A stretch of 11,764 bases of DNA from Jiangellaceae bacterium (GTDB lineage Bacteria; Actinomycetota; Actinomycetes; Jiangellales; Jiangellaceae): positions 1-11,764 of the forward strand of contig JASLBX010000082.1 in the NCBI GenBank assembly GCA_030146385.1, in the 5' to 3' direction. The first letter of the stretch is position 1, and every line of letters begins with the position of its first letter. This document shows, in pieces, positions 1 to 6,057 of the stretch. Under the pieces are notes generated by a model. The model had not been told where the DNA came from, made no database searches, and was given only the letters and a program-made list of their open reading frames with translations. The translations under genes were made by a program, and so were the position numbers.

Positions 1-3
1 ACT

Positions 4-21
4 TTGTGCATGCGTTCACAA
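4..21. promoter_or_regulatory. Rex operator (ROP) upstream of rex-hemACD
   Basis: The 18-base site TTGTGCATGCGTTCACAA is a near-perfect inverted repeat: 7 of 9 symmetric pairs match, including all five outer ones (TTGTG/CACAA). This is the shape of known actinobacterial Rex sites (TGTGAAC-N2-GTTCACA type). It lies about 75 bases before the rex start codon. In Streptomyces, Rex binds such a site in its own promoter and releases DNA when NADH rises, so autoregulation of rex and the downstream haem genes is expected. The match is seen directly; binding is inferred. Confidence 0.88.
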
Positions 22-33
22 GTCACCTAGGCT
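4..33 (+). promoter_or_regulatory. Probable rex operon promoter
   Basis: A candidate -35 box TTGTGC (4-9) and -10 box TAGGCT (28-33) are separated by 18 bases and fit the loose TTGNNN / TANNNT pattern of actinobacterial housekeeping promoters. The -35 box lies inside the Rex operator, so Rex binding would block RNA polymerase. Transcription would start near 40, leaving a leader of about 55 bases. Alternative -10 boxes nearby, such as CTTAAC at 32-37, cannot be excluded. Confidence 0.5.
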
Positions 34-94
34 TAACAGCGACACGCACTACTGGCGCAGGGCACCGCCCCGCGCCGGCCGATCCGGGAGCACT

Positions 95-898
95 GTGACC
101 CGTAGCACGCGCCGCACCCAGGCCGCCGCAGCCCGCGCCGGGGCACCCGGTAGCGCGCCGAGCGATGCTGCGCCCAGCGGCGGTGTGCCGATCGCCAGCG
201 GGTCTGGCACCGGCGACCGCGGAGTCCCGGAAGCCACCGTTGCGAGGTTGCCGCTCTACCTGCGCGCGCTCACCACACTCGCCGAGCGAGGCGTGTCCAC
301 TGTCTCATCCGATCAGCTGGCTGAAGCGGCCGGGGTTACGCCGGCCAAGCTGCGCAAAGACCTCTCCTACCTGGGGTCGTACGGAACTCGCGGCGTCGGC
401 TACGGCGTGGACTTCCTCCGCCACCAGATCTCGCGCGAGATCGGACTCACCCAGGACTGGGCCGTCGTGCTGGTCGGCATCGGGCATCTCGGCCACGCAC
501 TGGCCAACTACGCCGGCTTCGCGTCGCGCGGGTTCCGCATCGCCGCACTTGTTGACACCGATCCCGCGCAGATCGGGCAGGAGGTCGCCGGCCTGACCGT
601 GCAGTCGGCCGACGGGCTCGAGGACCTCATAAAGCAGCATGGCATCGCTATCGGTGTCATCGCCACACCGGCCCGTGCCGCTCAGGGCGTGTGCGACAGG
701 CTCGTCGCTGCCGGCGTCACGAGCATCCTGAACTTCGCGCCCACGGTGCTGCAGGTGCCGGACGGCGTCGACGTGCGGAAGGTCGACATGTCGATCGAGC
801 TGCAGATCCTCGCCTACCACGAGCAGCGGAAGAATGGCGCCGCCCTGGCCCTCACACCTGAGCAGGCGGCGACGCTGGCGGAGGCGGTGCGCGGATGA
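95..898 (+). CDS. rex: Redox-sensing transcriptional repressor Rex
   Basis: Rex is a homodimeric repressor that senses the NADH/NAD+ ratio and controls respiratory and fermentative genes; in actinomycetes it also controls a haem biosynthesis operon. The 267-residue product has a winged-helix DNA-binding domain at about residues 47-115 (RLPLYLRAL, the helix-turn-helix around SSDQLAEAAGVTPAKLRKDL, then the wing GTRGVGYGV). A Rossmann NADH-binding domain follows from about 122, with GIGHLG at 128-133 and the acidic end VDTDP of the second strand. A C-terminal helix (about 230-246, DMSIELQILAYHEQ) matches the domain-swapped dimer helix of the family. The first 45 residues are a low-complexity Ala/Gly/Ser/Pro extension. 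The GTG start has GGGAG at 86-90, four bases upstream. The stop overlaps the hemA start by four bases (ATGA), so rex is the first gene of the haem operon. A Rex operator upstream implies autoregulation. Confidence 0.96.
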   Translation: MTRSTRRTQAAAARAGAPGSAPSDAAPSGGVPIASGSGTGDRGVPEATVARLPLYLRALTTLAERGVSTVSSDQLAEAAGVTPAKLRKDLSYLGSYGTRGVGYGVDFLRHQISREIGLTQDWAVVLVGIGHLGHALANYAGFASRGFRIAALVDTDPAQIGQEVAGLTVQSADGLEDLIKQHGIAIGVIATPARAAQGVCDRLVAAGVTSILNFAPTVLQVPDGVDVRKVDMSIELQILAYHEQRKNGAALALTPEQAATLAEAVRG

Positions 899-2271
899 GC
901 CTGCTGGTCGTCGGCCTGTCGCACCGGAGCACGTCCGTCGAGGCCTTGGAGCGTGTCGCGCTCGACACCAACGCCGTCGGCAAGCTCCTGGACGACGTGC
1001 ACTCGTCCGCTCACGTATCTGAGGCAGTCGTGCTCGCCACCTGCAACCGCGTTGAGCTCTACGCCGACGCCGCCACGTTCCACGGTGGCGTCGATGAGGC
1101 CACCGCGATGCTCGCCCGGCACGCCAGAGTTGACCTGGACGAGCTGAAGCCGGAGCTCTACGTCCACTACGGCGAGCGTGCCGTCGCTCACCTGTTCAAC
1201 GTCACTGCCGGCCTTGACTCCATGGTTGTGGGCGAGAGCCAGATACTCGGCCAGGTTCGGGACGCGTTCCGCCTCGCCCAGACATCCGGTACGACGGGAC
1301 GAGTTCTGGGCGAGCTGTTCCAGCAGGCGCTGCGAGTGGGCAAGCGCGCGCACGCGGAGACGGGCATAGACGCGGCGGGTCGTTCGCTGGTCAGCGTTGG
1401 GCTCGCGGAGGTCGCACCAGCGGGTGTGCGCGGTCTGAGCTGCGTCGTGGTGGGCGCCGGGTCGATGGCGGCGCTGGCGGCGAACACCTTGGCTCGTGGC
1501 GGCGCGCAGGTGGTCATCGCGAATCGCACCGAGGAGCGGGCCGCCCGGCTGGCCGAATCGGTAGGCGGAACGGTGATCCCGATGCGCGACATGCCACAGG
1601 CGCTCGCGTCGGCCGACCTGCTGGTGGCATGCACCGGCGCCGCCGGAGTCGTCGTCCCGTACGAGGTCATCGAGGCCACGCGACCCCTTCGGGTGCTCGA
1701 CCTCGCTCTTCCCAGGGACGTCGATCCTGCCGTCCGGGAAGTGCCGGACGTCCAACTGATCGATCTGGTGACGCTCGCTGCCGGCAGCGATACAGCGCCT
1801 GCGGCCGCCGATGTTGAAGACGTGCGATCGATCGTGGCGGAGGAAGTGGCCGGGTTCACTGCCGCGAGGCGGCAGGCCCAGGTGGCGCCGACCGTCGTGG
1901 CGCTGCGCACCATGGCCGACGACGTCGTCGACGCCGAGCTCGCCCGCATGCGCGGACGGCTGCCGGACCTGGACGAACGTACCCGGGCAGAGGTCGCCGC
2001 GACCGTCCGCCGGGTGGTCGACAAGCTGCTGCACGCGCCGACCGTCCGGGTCAAGGAACTGGCTACGGAGCCCAACGGAGCGGCATACGAGTCGGCTCTG
2101 CGCGAGCTGTTCGCCCTCGACCCCAAGACGATCGAGGCCGTGACCCAACCCGGCCCCACCACTACCCCAGCCACCAAGCCCACTCCGGTTGATCATGGGC
2201 CTTTCGTGGTTCCGGGCGAGGCGGAACCACAAAACGACCGTGATCAACGCGAGGGGGGTGGCACCGGATGA
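895..2271 (+). CDS. hemA: Glutamyl-tRNA reductase (HemA)
   Basis: Reduces glutamyl-tRNA(Glu) with NADPH to glutamate-1-semialdehyde, the first committed step of C5-pathway haem synthesis; HemL, encoded downstream, takes the product. The 458-residue protein starts with the typical MSLLVVGLSHRST. It carries the catalytic cysteine at 50 in ATCNRVE, the signature GLDSMVVGESQILGQV (106-121), an NADPH-binding VVVGAGSMA (184-192) and IANRT (208-212), and a C-terminal helical dimerisation domain to about residue 417. Beyond that, residues 418-458 form a Pro/Thr-rich and then charged tail not typical of the family; residues 432-451 are encoded by a 61-base palindrome (see the repeat at 2188). The start overlaps the rex stop and the stop overlaps the hemC start, four bases each, implying translational coupling in a Rex-controlled operon. 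Identity is certain; whether the tail does anything is unknown. Confidence 0.97.
   Translation: MSLLVVGLSHRSTSVEALERVALDTNAVGKLLDDVHSSAHVSEAVVLATCNRVELYADAATFHGGVDEATAMLARHARVDLDELKPELYVHYGERAVAHLFNVTAGLDSMVVGESQILGQVRDAFRLAQTSGTTGRVLGELFQQALRVGKRAHAETGIDAAGRSLVSVGLAEVAPAGVRGLSCVVVGAGSMAALAANTLARGGAQVVIANRTEERAARLAESVGGTVIPMRDMPQALASADLLVACTGAAGVVVPYEVIEATRPLRVLDLALPRDVDPAVREVPDVQLIDLVTLAAGSDTAPAAADVEDVRSIVAEEVAGFTAARRQAQVAPTVVALRTMADDVVDAELARMRGRLPDLDERTRAEVAATVRRVVDKLLHAPTVRVKELATEPNGAAYESALRELFALDPKTIEAVTQPGPTTTPATKPTPVDHGPFVVPGEAEPQNDRDQREGGGTG
2188..2248. repeat. 61-base palindromic element inside the hemA 3' end
   Basis: Two 27-base arms (2188-2214 and 2222-2248) flank a 7-base loop (2215-2221). 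They begin GTTGATCA and end TGATCAAC, with GTGGTTCCG/CGGAACCAC next to the loop. By hand, 23 of 27 positions are Watson-Crick pairs, one is a U-G wobble (2196/2240) and three mismatch (2199/2237, 2201/2235, 2205/2231). The element lies wholly within hemA, keeps its reading frame, and ends two bases before the hemC ribosome-binding site. Its form resembles REP or small MITE-type repeats; the in-frame insertion recalls the Rickettsia palindromic elements. A structural attenuator is an alternative. The symmetry is seen directly; mobility is inferred. Confidence 0.85.
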
Positions 2272-3218
2272 GCGCGCTCCGGTTGGGAACCCGCGGCAGC
2301 AAGTTGGCCCGCGCGCAGTCGCAGTCAGTCGCAGACGCGATCACCGCGACGTCCGGCCGCGCCGTCGAGCTGGTCGAGATCACCACCCGCGGCGACGTGT
2401 CGCACGAGCCGCTGGCCCGCATCGGCGGCACCGGCGTGTTCGTCAACGCGCTCCGCGAGGCATTGGTCAGCGGCACCGTCGACCTGGCCGTGCACTCGCT
2501 CAAGGATCTTCCGACAGCGCCCGCTGACGGTCTTGTGGTTGCGGCCATCCCGACGCGTGAGGACCCACGCGACGTCGTGTGCGCCCGCGACGGGCTCACT
2601 CTCGCTGAGCTGCCCGAAGGGTCACTGATCGGTACGGGTGCGCCGCGCCGCGCCGCCCAGATCGAGGCCCTTGGCATCGGCCTGAAGATCGTCGACGTCC
2701 GGGGCAACGTGGACACCCGGCTGGCGAAGGTGGCCGACGGCGACCTGGACGCCGTGGTACTGGCCCGCGCCGGCCTGGCCCGGCTCGGCCGGCTGGACGA
2801 CATCACCGAGACGCTGGATCCCATCCAGGTCCTGCCCGCGCCGGGGCAGGGAGCATTGGCCGCCGAGTGCCGCGACGACAACTCAGAGCTGATCGAACTG
2901 CTCGCCGCGCTCGACGACCGCACGACCCGTTCTGCCGTGACCGCAGAACGCACTCTTCTGGCCGCGCTCGAGGCCGGCTGTACCGCCCCCGTGGGCGCGT
3001 ACGCCGAAGCGGCCGAGGGTGACGACGGCCTCGAGTTGTACCTCCGCGCCGTGGTCGTGTCCCCCGACGGCGCGGTGAGCATCCGCAAGTCAGCCACCGG
3101 CCCACTTGATGCGGCCGAGCAGCTAGGCCGTGATCTCGCGGCAGAGATGCTCGACGACGGGGCCGGGGCAGTTGTCGACGCCCACGACCGGGCGCCGAAG
3201 GAGGAGACCGTCCCGTGA
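2268..3218 (+). CDS. hemC: Hydroxymethylbilane synthase (porphobilinogen deaminase)
   Basis: Condenses four porphobilinogen molecules into the linear tetrapyrrole hydroxymethylbilane, the substrate of HemD encoded next. The 316-residue cytosolic enzyme has a normal family length. It shows the N-terminal LRLGTRGSKLA (4-14), IGGTGVF (52-58), the catalytic aspartate D80 in HSLKD, the arginine-rich GTGAPRRAAQ (122-131), VRGNVDTRL (144-152) and APGQGALAAE (191-200). Cys238 in EAGCTAPVGAYA anchors the dipyrromethane cofactor. The ATG overlaps the hemA stop by four bases and is preceded by a strong GAGGGGGG (2251-2258) nine bases upstream, directly after the palindrome. The stop overlaps the next start in GTGA. 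It is expected to be coexpressed with rex and hemA; the hairpin before its ribosome-binding site could modulate its translation or stability. Confidence 0.97.
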   Translation: MSALRLGTRGSKLARAQSQSVADAITATSGRAVELVEITTRGDVSHEPLARIGGTGVFVNALREALVSGTVDLAVHSLKDLPTAPADGLVVAAIPTREDPRDVVCARDGLTLAELPEGSLIGTGAPRRAAQIEALGIGLKIVDVRGNVDTRLAKVADGDLDAVVLARAGLARLGRLDDITETLDPIQVLPAPGQGALAAECRDDNSELIELLAALDDRTTRSAVTAERTLLAALEAGCTAPVGAYAEAAEGDDGLELYLRAVVVSPDGAVSIRKSATGPLDAAEQLGRDLAAEMLDDGAGAVVDAHDRAPKEETVP

Positions 3219-4807
3219 CCACTCCGAACCGTTCCGCCGTGGGCAACGTCGTCTTCGTCGGTGCCGGCCCCGGCGACCCTGGATTGTTGACTCTGCGTGC
3301 CGCCGAGGCTCTCGCGGACGCCGACATCGTGGTGACCGACCGCGACGACCACCATGCCTTGCTGATCCATGCCCGCACGGACGTCGAGGTGATCGACTGC
3401 GGGCGCGACGAGGACGGCCTCCCGCTCACAGCCGCGGTCCGCTCGCGCCGGATCGTGTCGGCCAGCAAGGGCGGCAAGCGCGTCGTCCGCCTGCTCGACG
3501 GCGATCCGTTCACCCACCCCACCGGCGCCGACGAGGCCCTCGCCTGCTCCAAGGCGGGCGTCCCGTTCGAGGTCGTGCCCGGGGTGTCCGACGTCACCGC
3601 GATTCCGGGCTATGCCGGCATCCCGCTTGCGGCCGGCCGCAAGCGCAGCGTGGCGGTCGTCGATGCCAGTGACAGGGTCGACTGGCGGCGCCACACCGCC
3701 GACACCCTGGTGCTGCTCCGGCCCGATGAACTTGCCGACGTCAGCGCCGGTCTGGTCGAGGCCGGCCGGGCCGCCGACACTCCCGCCGCCGCGATCGCGT
3801 CCGGCACGACCGTCGAGCAGCGGACCGTCGTGTCGACGCTGGGCAAGCTGGCCGCCGACGTGGCCGCCGCGAAGGTCTCGCCGACCGTGGTCGTGGTGGG
3901 TGACGTGGTCAACCACCGTGAGGCCCTGTCGTGGTTCGAGACGAGGCCGCTGTTCGGCTGGCTGGTGCTGGTGCCGCGGACCAAGGAGCAGGCCGGCGCG
4001 CTGTCGGCGGCGCTCCGCCGCGCCGGAGGTGTGCCGGAGGAGGTCCCGACGATCTCGGTCGAGCCCCCGCGCAACCCGCAGCAGATCGACAAGGCGGTCC
4101 GCGGCATGGTCGAGGGTCGATACGAGTGGATCGCCTTCACCTCGTACAACGCGCTCCGCGCGGTCAAGGAGAAACTGGTCGAGTACGGCCTGGACGCTCG
4201 TGCGATGTCCGGCCTGAAGGTCGCCGCCGTGGGTGACAAGACAGCGGACGCGCTCCGCGCCTGGGGCATTGAGCCGGACCTGATCCCGTCCGGCGAGCAG
4301 TCGGCTCGGGGCCTGCTGGCCGAGTGGCCGCCGTATGACGAGGTGCTCGACCCGATCAACCGGGTGTTCCTGCCTCGCGCCGACATCGCCACCGAGACGC
4401 TCGCCGCTGGACTGGTCGACTTGGGCTGGGAGGTGGACGACGTCACCGCGTACCGGACAGTCCGCGCCGCCCCGCCGCCTGCGGAGACCCGCGAGGCGAT
4501 CAAGACCGGCAAGTTCGACGCGGTCGTGTTCACCTCGTCGTCCACGGTGCGGAACCTGGTGGGTATCGCCGGCAAGCCGCATTCTTCGACGGTGATCGCC
4601 TGCATCGGGCCGGCCACCGCCAAGACGGCCGAGGAGCACGGCCTGCGGGTCGACGTCCTGGCTCCCGAGCCGTCGGTAGAGGTGCTGGCCGAGTCGCTCG
4701 CCGACTACGGCGCCGCCCGCCGGCTGTCGCTGATCGAGGCCGGTGAGCCGGTGACCCGCCCGTCGGAGAAGCGCCGCCGCCGCGCCGCTCGCCGCCAGGC
4801 CACCTAG
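3215..4807 (+). CDS. hemD: Uroporphyrinogen-III synthase fused to a degenerate SUMT-like domain
   Basis: The C-terminal half (about 245-500) is uroporphyrinogen-III synthase, which cyclises hydroxymethylbilane with D-ring inversion. Typical features are LVPRTKEQAGALSAALR (252-268), IAFTSYNAL (306-314), VAAVGDKTADAL (336-347), VVFTSSSTVRNL (437-448) and ACIGPATAKTAEEHGL (462-477). The N-terminal half (about 10-240) has the fold signature of uroporphyrinogen-III methyltransferase (SUMT): VGAGPGDPGLLTLRAAEAL near 15-33, EVVPGVSDVTAIPGYAGIP (119-137) and a closing SPTVVVVGDVV (222-232). Motifs that active SUMTs keep are altered, notably GGDPxVFGRGGEE, which reads DGDPFTHPTGADE here, so methyltransferase activity is doubtful. 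Actinomycete HemD proteins are often built like this. The C-terminus is a basic Arg/Lys tail. The GTG overlaps the hemC stop by four bases, with AAGGAGGAG at 3198-3206. It is the last gene of the Rex operon. Confidence 0.94.
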   Translation: MTTPNRSAVGNVVFVGAGPGDPGLLTLRAAEALADADIVVTDRDDHHALLIHARTDVEVIDCGRDEDGLPLTAAVRSRRIVSASKGGKRVVRLLDGDPFTHPTGADEALACSKAGVPFEVVPGVSDVTAIPGYAGIPLAAGRKRSVAVVDASDRVDWRRHTADTLVLLRPDELADVSAGLVEAGRAADTPAAAIASGTTVEQRTVVSTLGKLAADVAAAKVSPTVVVVGDVVNHREALSWFETRPLFGWLVLVPRTKEQAGALSAALRRAGGVPEEVPTISVEPPRNPQQIDKAVRGMVEGRYEWIAFTSYNALRAVKEKLVEYGLDARAMSGLKVAAVGDKTADALRAWGIEPDLIPSGEQSARGLLAEWPPYDEVLDPINRVFLPRADIATETLAAGLVDLGWEVDDVTAYRTVRAAPPPAETREAIKTGKFDAVVFTSSSTVRNLVGIAGKPHSSTVIACIGPATAKTAEEHGLRVDVLAPEPSVEVLAESLADYGAARRLSLIEAGEPVTRPSEKRRRRAARRQAT

Positions 4808-4825
4808 GCGGGAGCCATCGCGCCC

Positions 4826-4860
4826 AGCGGGGCGGCCGCACGAGAAGCGGTCGCCCCGCT
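4826..4860 (+). terminator. Stem-loop terminator after hemD
   Basis: A 14-base-pair stem (4826-4839 pairs with 4847-4860; AGCGGGGCGGCCGC against GCGGTCGCCCCGCT) closes a 7-base loop ACGAGAA. Thirteen pairs are Watson-Crick and one is G-U. It starts 19 bases after the hemD stop. No T-run follows, which is common for actinomycete hairpin terminators. It probably ends, or reduces readthrough of, the rex-hemACD transcript before hemB; it could instead act as a 3' stabiliser. Confidence 0.7.
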
Positions 4861-4945
4861 CTGCTCAGCTGAGACCTCATCGCCAACAAAGAGGCTTCTG
4901 GGCGTCCCCAGGACCTCGCAGACGTCGCCATCGTCAAGGACCAGG

Positions 4946-4951
4946 CAGTAT
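4946..4951 (+). promoter_or_regulatory. Possible -10 box for leaderless hemB transcription
   Basis: CAGTAT (overlapping TATAGA at 4949-4954) ends exactly seven bases before the hemB GTG, which would put transcription start at the start codon itself. No convincing ribosome-binding site precedes the GTG; AAGGA at 4936-4940 is 18 bases away. No good -35 box is visible, so this is weak. Confidence 0.27.
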
Positions 4952-4958
4952 AGAGACC

Positions 4959-5933
4959 GTGAGTTTTCCCGTTGAACGACCGCGCCGCCTCCGGACGACG
5001 CCGGCAATGCGCCGCCTGGTCGCGGAGACGACCGTTGCTCCGCACCAGTTGGTGCTGCCGATGTTCGTCCGCGAGGGCGCCCGTGATCCGCGTCCCGTCG
5101 CGTCCATGCCGGGCGTCGTCCAGCACACTCGCGACACCTTGCGCAAGGCCGCCCTCGAGGCGGTGGAGTCCGGCGTCGGCGGCCTGATGCTCTTCGGCAT
5201 ACCCGAGACGCGGGACGAGACCGGCTCCGGCGGCGTCGACCCGGACGGAGTGCTGAACGTCGCCATCCGCGATGTCGCGGCAGAGGTGGGCCACGCCACT
5301 GTCGTGATGGCCGACTTGTGCCTGGACGAGTTCACCTCGCACGGGCACTGTGGGGTGCTGGCACCCGACGGCTCGGTCGACAACGACGCGACGCTTCGGG
5401 TGTACGAGCAGATGGCGCTCGCCCAGGCTGCCGCCGGCGCCCACCTCGTCGGGCTGTCCGGCATGATGGACGGCCAGGCGGGAGCAGTTCGGTCGGCACT
5501 GGACAGGGGCGGCTTCGCCGACGTTGGAATCCTCGCGTACGCGGCCAAGTACGCGTCCGCCTTCTACGGCCCGTTCCGCGACGCCGTTGAGTCGACGCTC
5601 CAAGGCGACAGGCGGACGTACCAGCAGGATCCCGCCAACGGCCGGGAAGCGCTGCGCGAGGTTCGGCTGGACCTGGCGGAGGGCGCCGACATCGTCATGG
5701 TCAAGCCGGCGATGGCCTACCTGGACGTGCTGAGCCGCGTCCGTGACGCGGTGGATGTCCCGGTCGCGGCGTACCAGGTGTCCGGCGAATACGCGATGAT
5801 CGAGGCCGCCGCGGCCAACGGCTGGATCGACCGCGACCGAGCGATCGACGAGACGCTCGTCGCGATCCGGAGGGCTGGGGCCGACATCGTGCTCACCTAC
5901 TGGGCCGTCGAAGTGGCTCGCCGCATCGGGTAG
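4959..5933 (+). CDS. hemB: Porphobilinogen synthase (delta-aminolevulinic acid dehydratase)
   Basis: Condenses two 5-aminolevulinate molecules to porphobilinogen, feeding HemC. The 324-residue length is normal for this octameric cytosolic enzyme. The N-terminus RPRRLRTTPAMRRLVAET (7-24) is typical of actinobacterial HemB and supports the GTG start over the internal ATG at 5007. Both active-site lysines are present: K197 in YAAKYASAFYGPFRDA and the Schiff-base K249 in MVKPAMAYLD. The metal region reads DLCLDEFTSHGHCG (119-132), with Cys121, Asp123 and Cys131, so one cysteine of the three-cysteine zinc site is replaced by aspartate. VSGEYAMIEAAA (274-285) is also typical. The gene is separated from hemD by 151 bases and a strong hairpin, so it probably has its own promoter. 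The start lacks a clear ribosome-binding site (see the -10 candidate at 4946). Confidence 0.96.
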   Translation: MSFPVERPRRLRTTPAMRRLVAETTVAPHQLVLPMFVREGARDPRPVASMPGVVQHTRDTLRKAALEAVESGVGGLMLFGIPETRDETGSGGVDPDGVLNVAIRDVAAEVGHATVVMADLCLDEFTSHGHCGVLAPDGSVDNDATLRVYEQMALAQAAAGAHLVGLSGMMDGQAGAVRSALDRGGFADVGILAYAAKYASAFYGPFRDAVESTLQGDRRTYQQDPANGREALREVRLDLAEGADIVMVKPAMAYLDVLSRVRDAVDVPVAAYQVSGEYAMIEAAAANGWIDRDRAIDETLVAIRRAGADIVLTYWAVEVARRIG

Positions 5934-5947
5934 CTCCCCAAAAGGGC

Positions 5948-5976
5948 TAGGCACGGCGCGAAACAGCCGCTAACTT
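5948..5976 (+). promoter_or_regulatory. Candidate promoter for metPS
   Basis: TAGGCA (5948-5953) and TAACTT (5971-5976) are separated by an ideal 17 bases; the -35 matches TTGACA at four of six positions and the -10 fits TANNNT. It lies in the 124-base gap between hemB and metP and would give a leader of about 75 bases. No operator or riboswitch fold was recognised in this leader. Confidence 0.4.
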
Positions 5977-6057
5977 GATCGGCGAGACGTACGCGCCGCC
6001 GCGGTGGGCGTTTGCCGTCGGGGCGCCGGCGTAGAGCGGACCGGAGGTGCAGCGGCA

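Noticed and set aside
814..2247. Long minus-strand open frame opposite hemA
   Set aside because: It mirrors a confident gene; long antisense frames are expected at this GC content. Its start lies in the palindrome, which creates similar peptides on both strands.
2162..4639. Very long minus-strand frame opposite hemC and hemD
   Set aside because: Low-complexity Arg/Ala/Ser/Gly composition and full overlap with two confident genes; a GC-driven shadow.
4804..5007. Minus-strand 67-codon frame across the hemD-hemB gap
   Set aside because: Its amino acid composition looks fairly protein-like, but it starts within hemB, runs through the terminator hairpin, and no known family or ribosome-binding site was recognised.
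5931..5949. Small hairpin at the hemB stop as a terminator
   Set aside because: Only about six pairs with a bulge and no T-run; too weak to call.
6004..6057. Earlier GTG start for MetP
   Set aside because: The ATG at 6058 has a strong GGAGGTG at proper distance and gives the usual short N-terminus before TM1.
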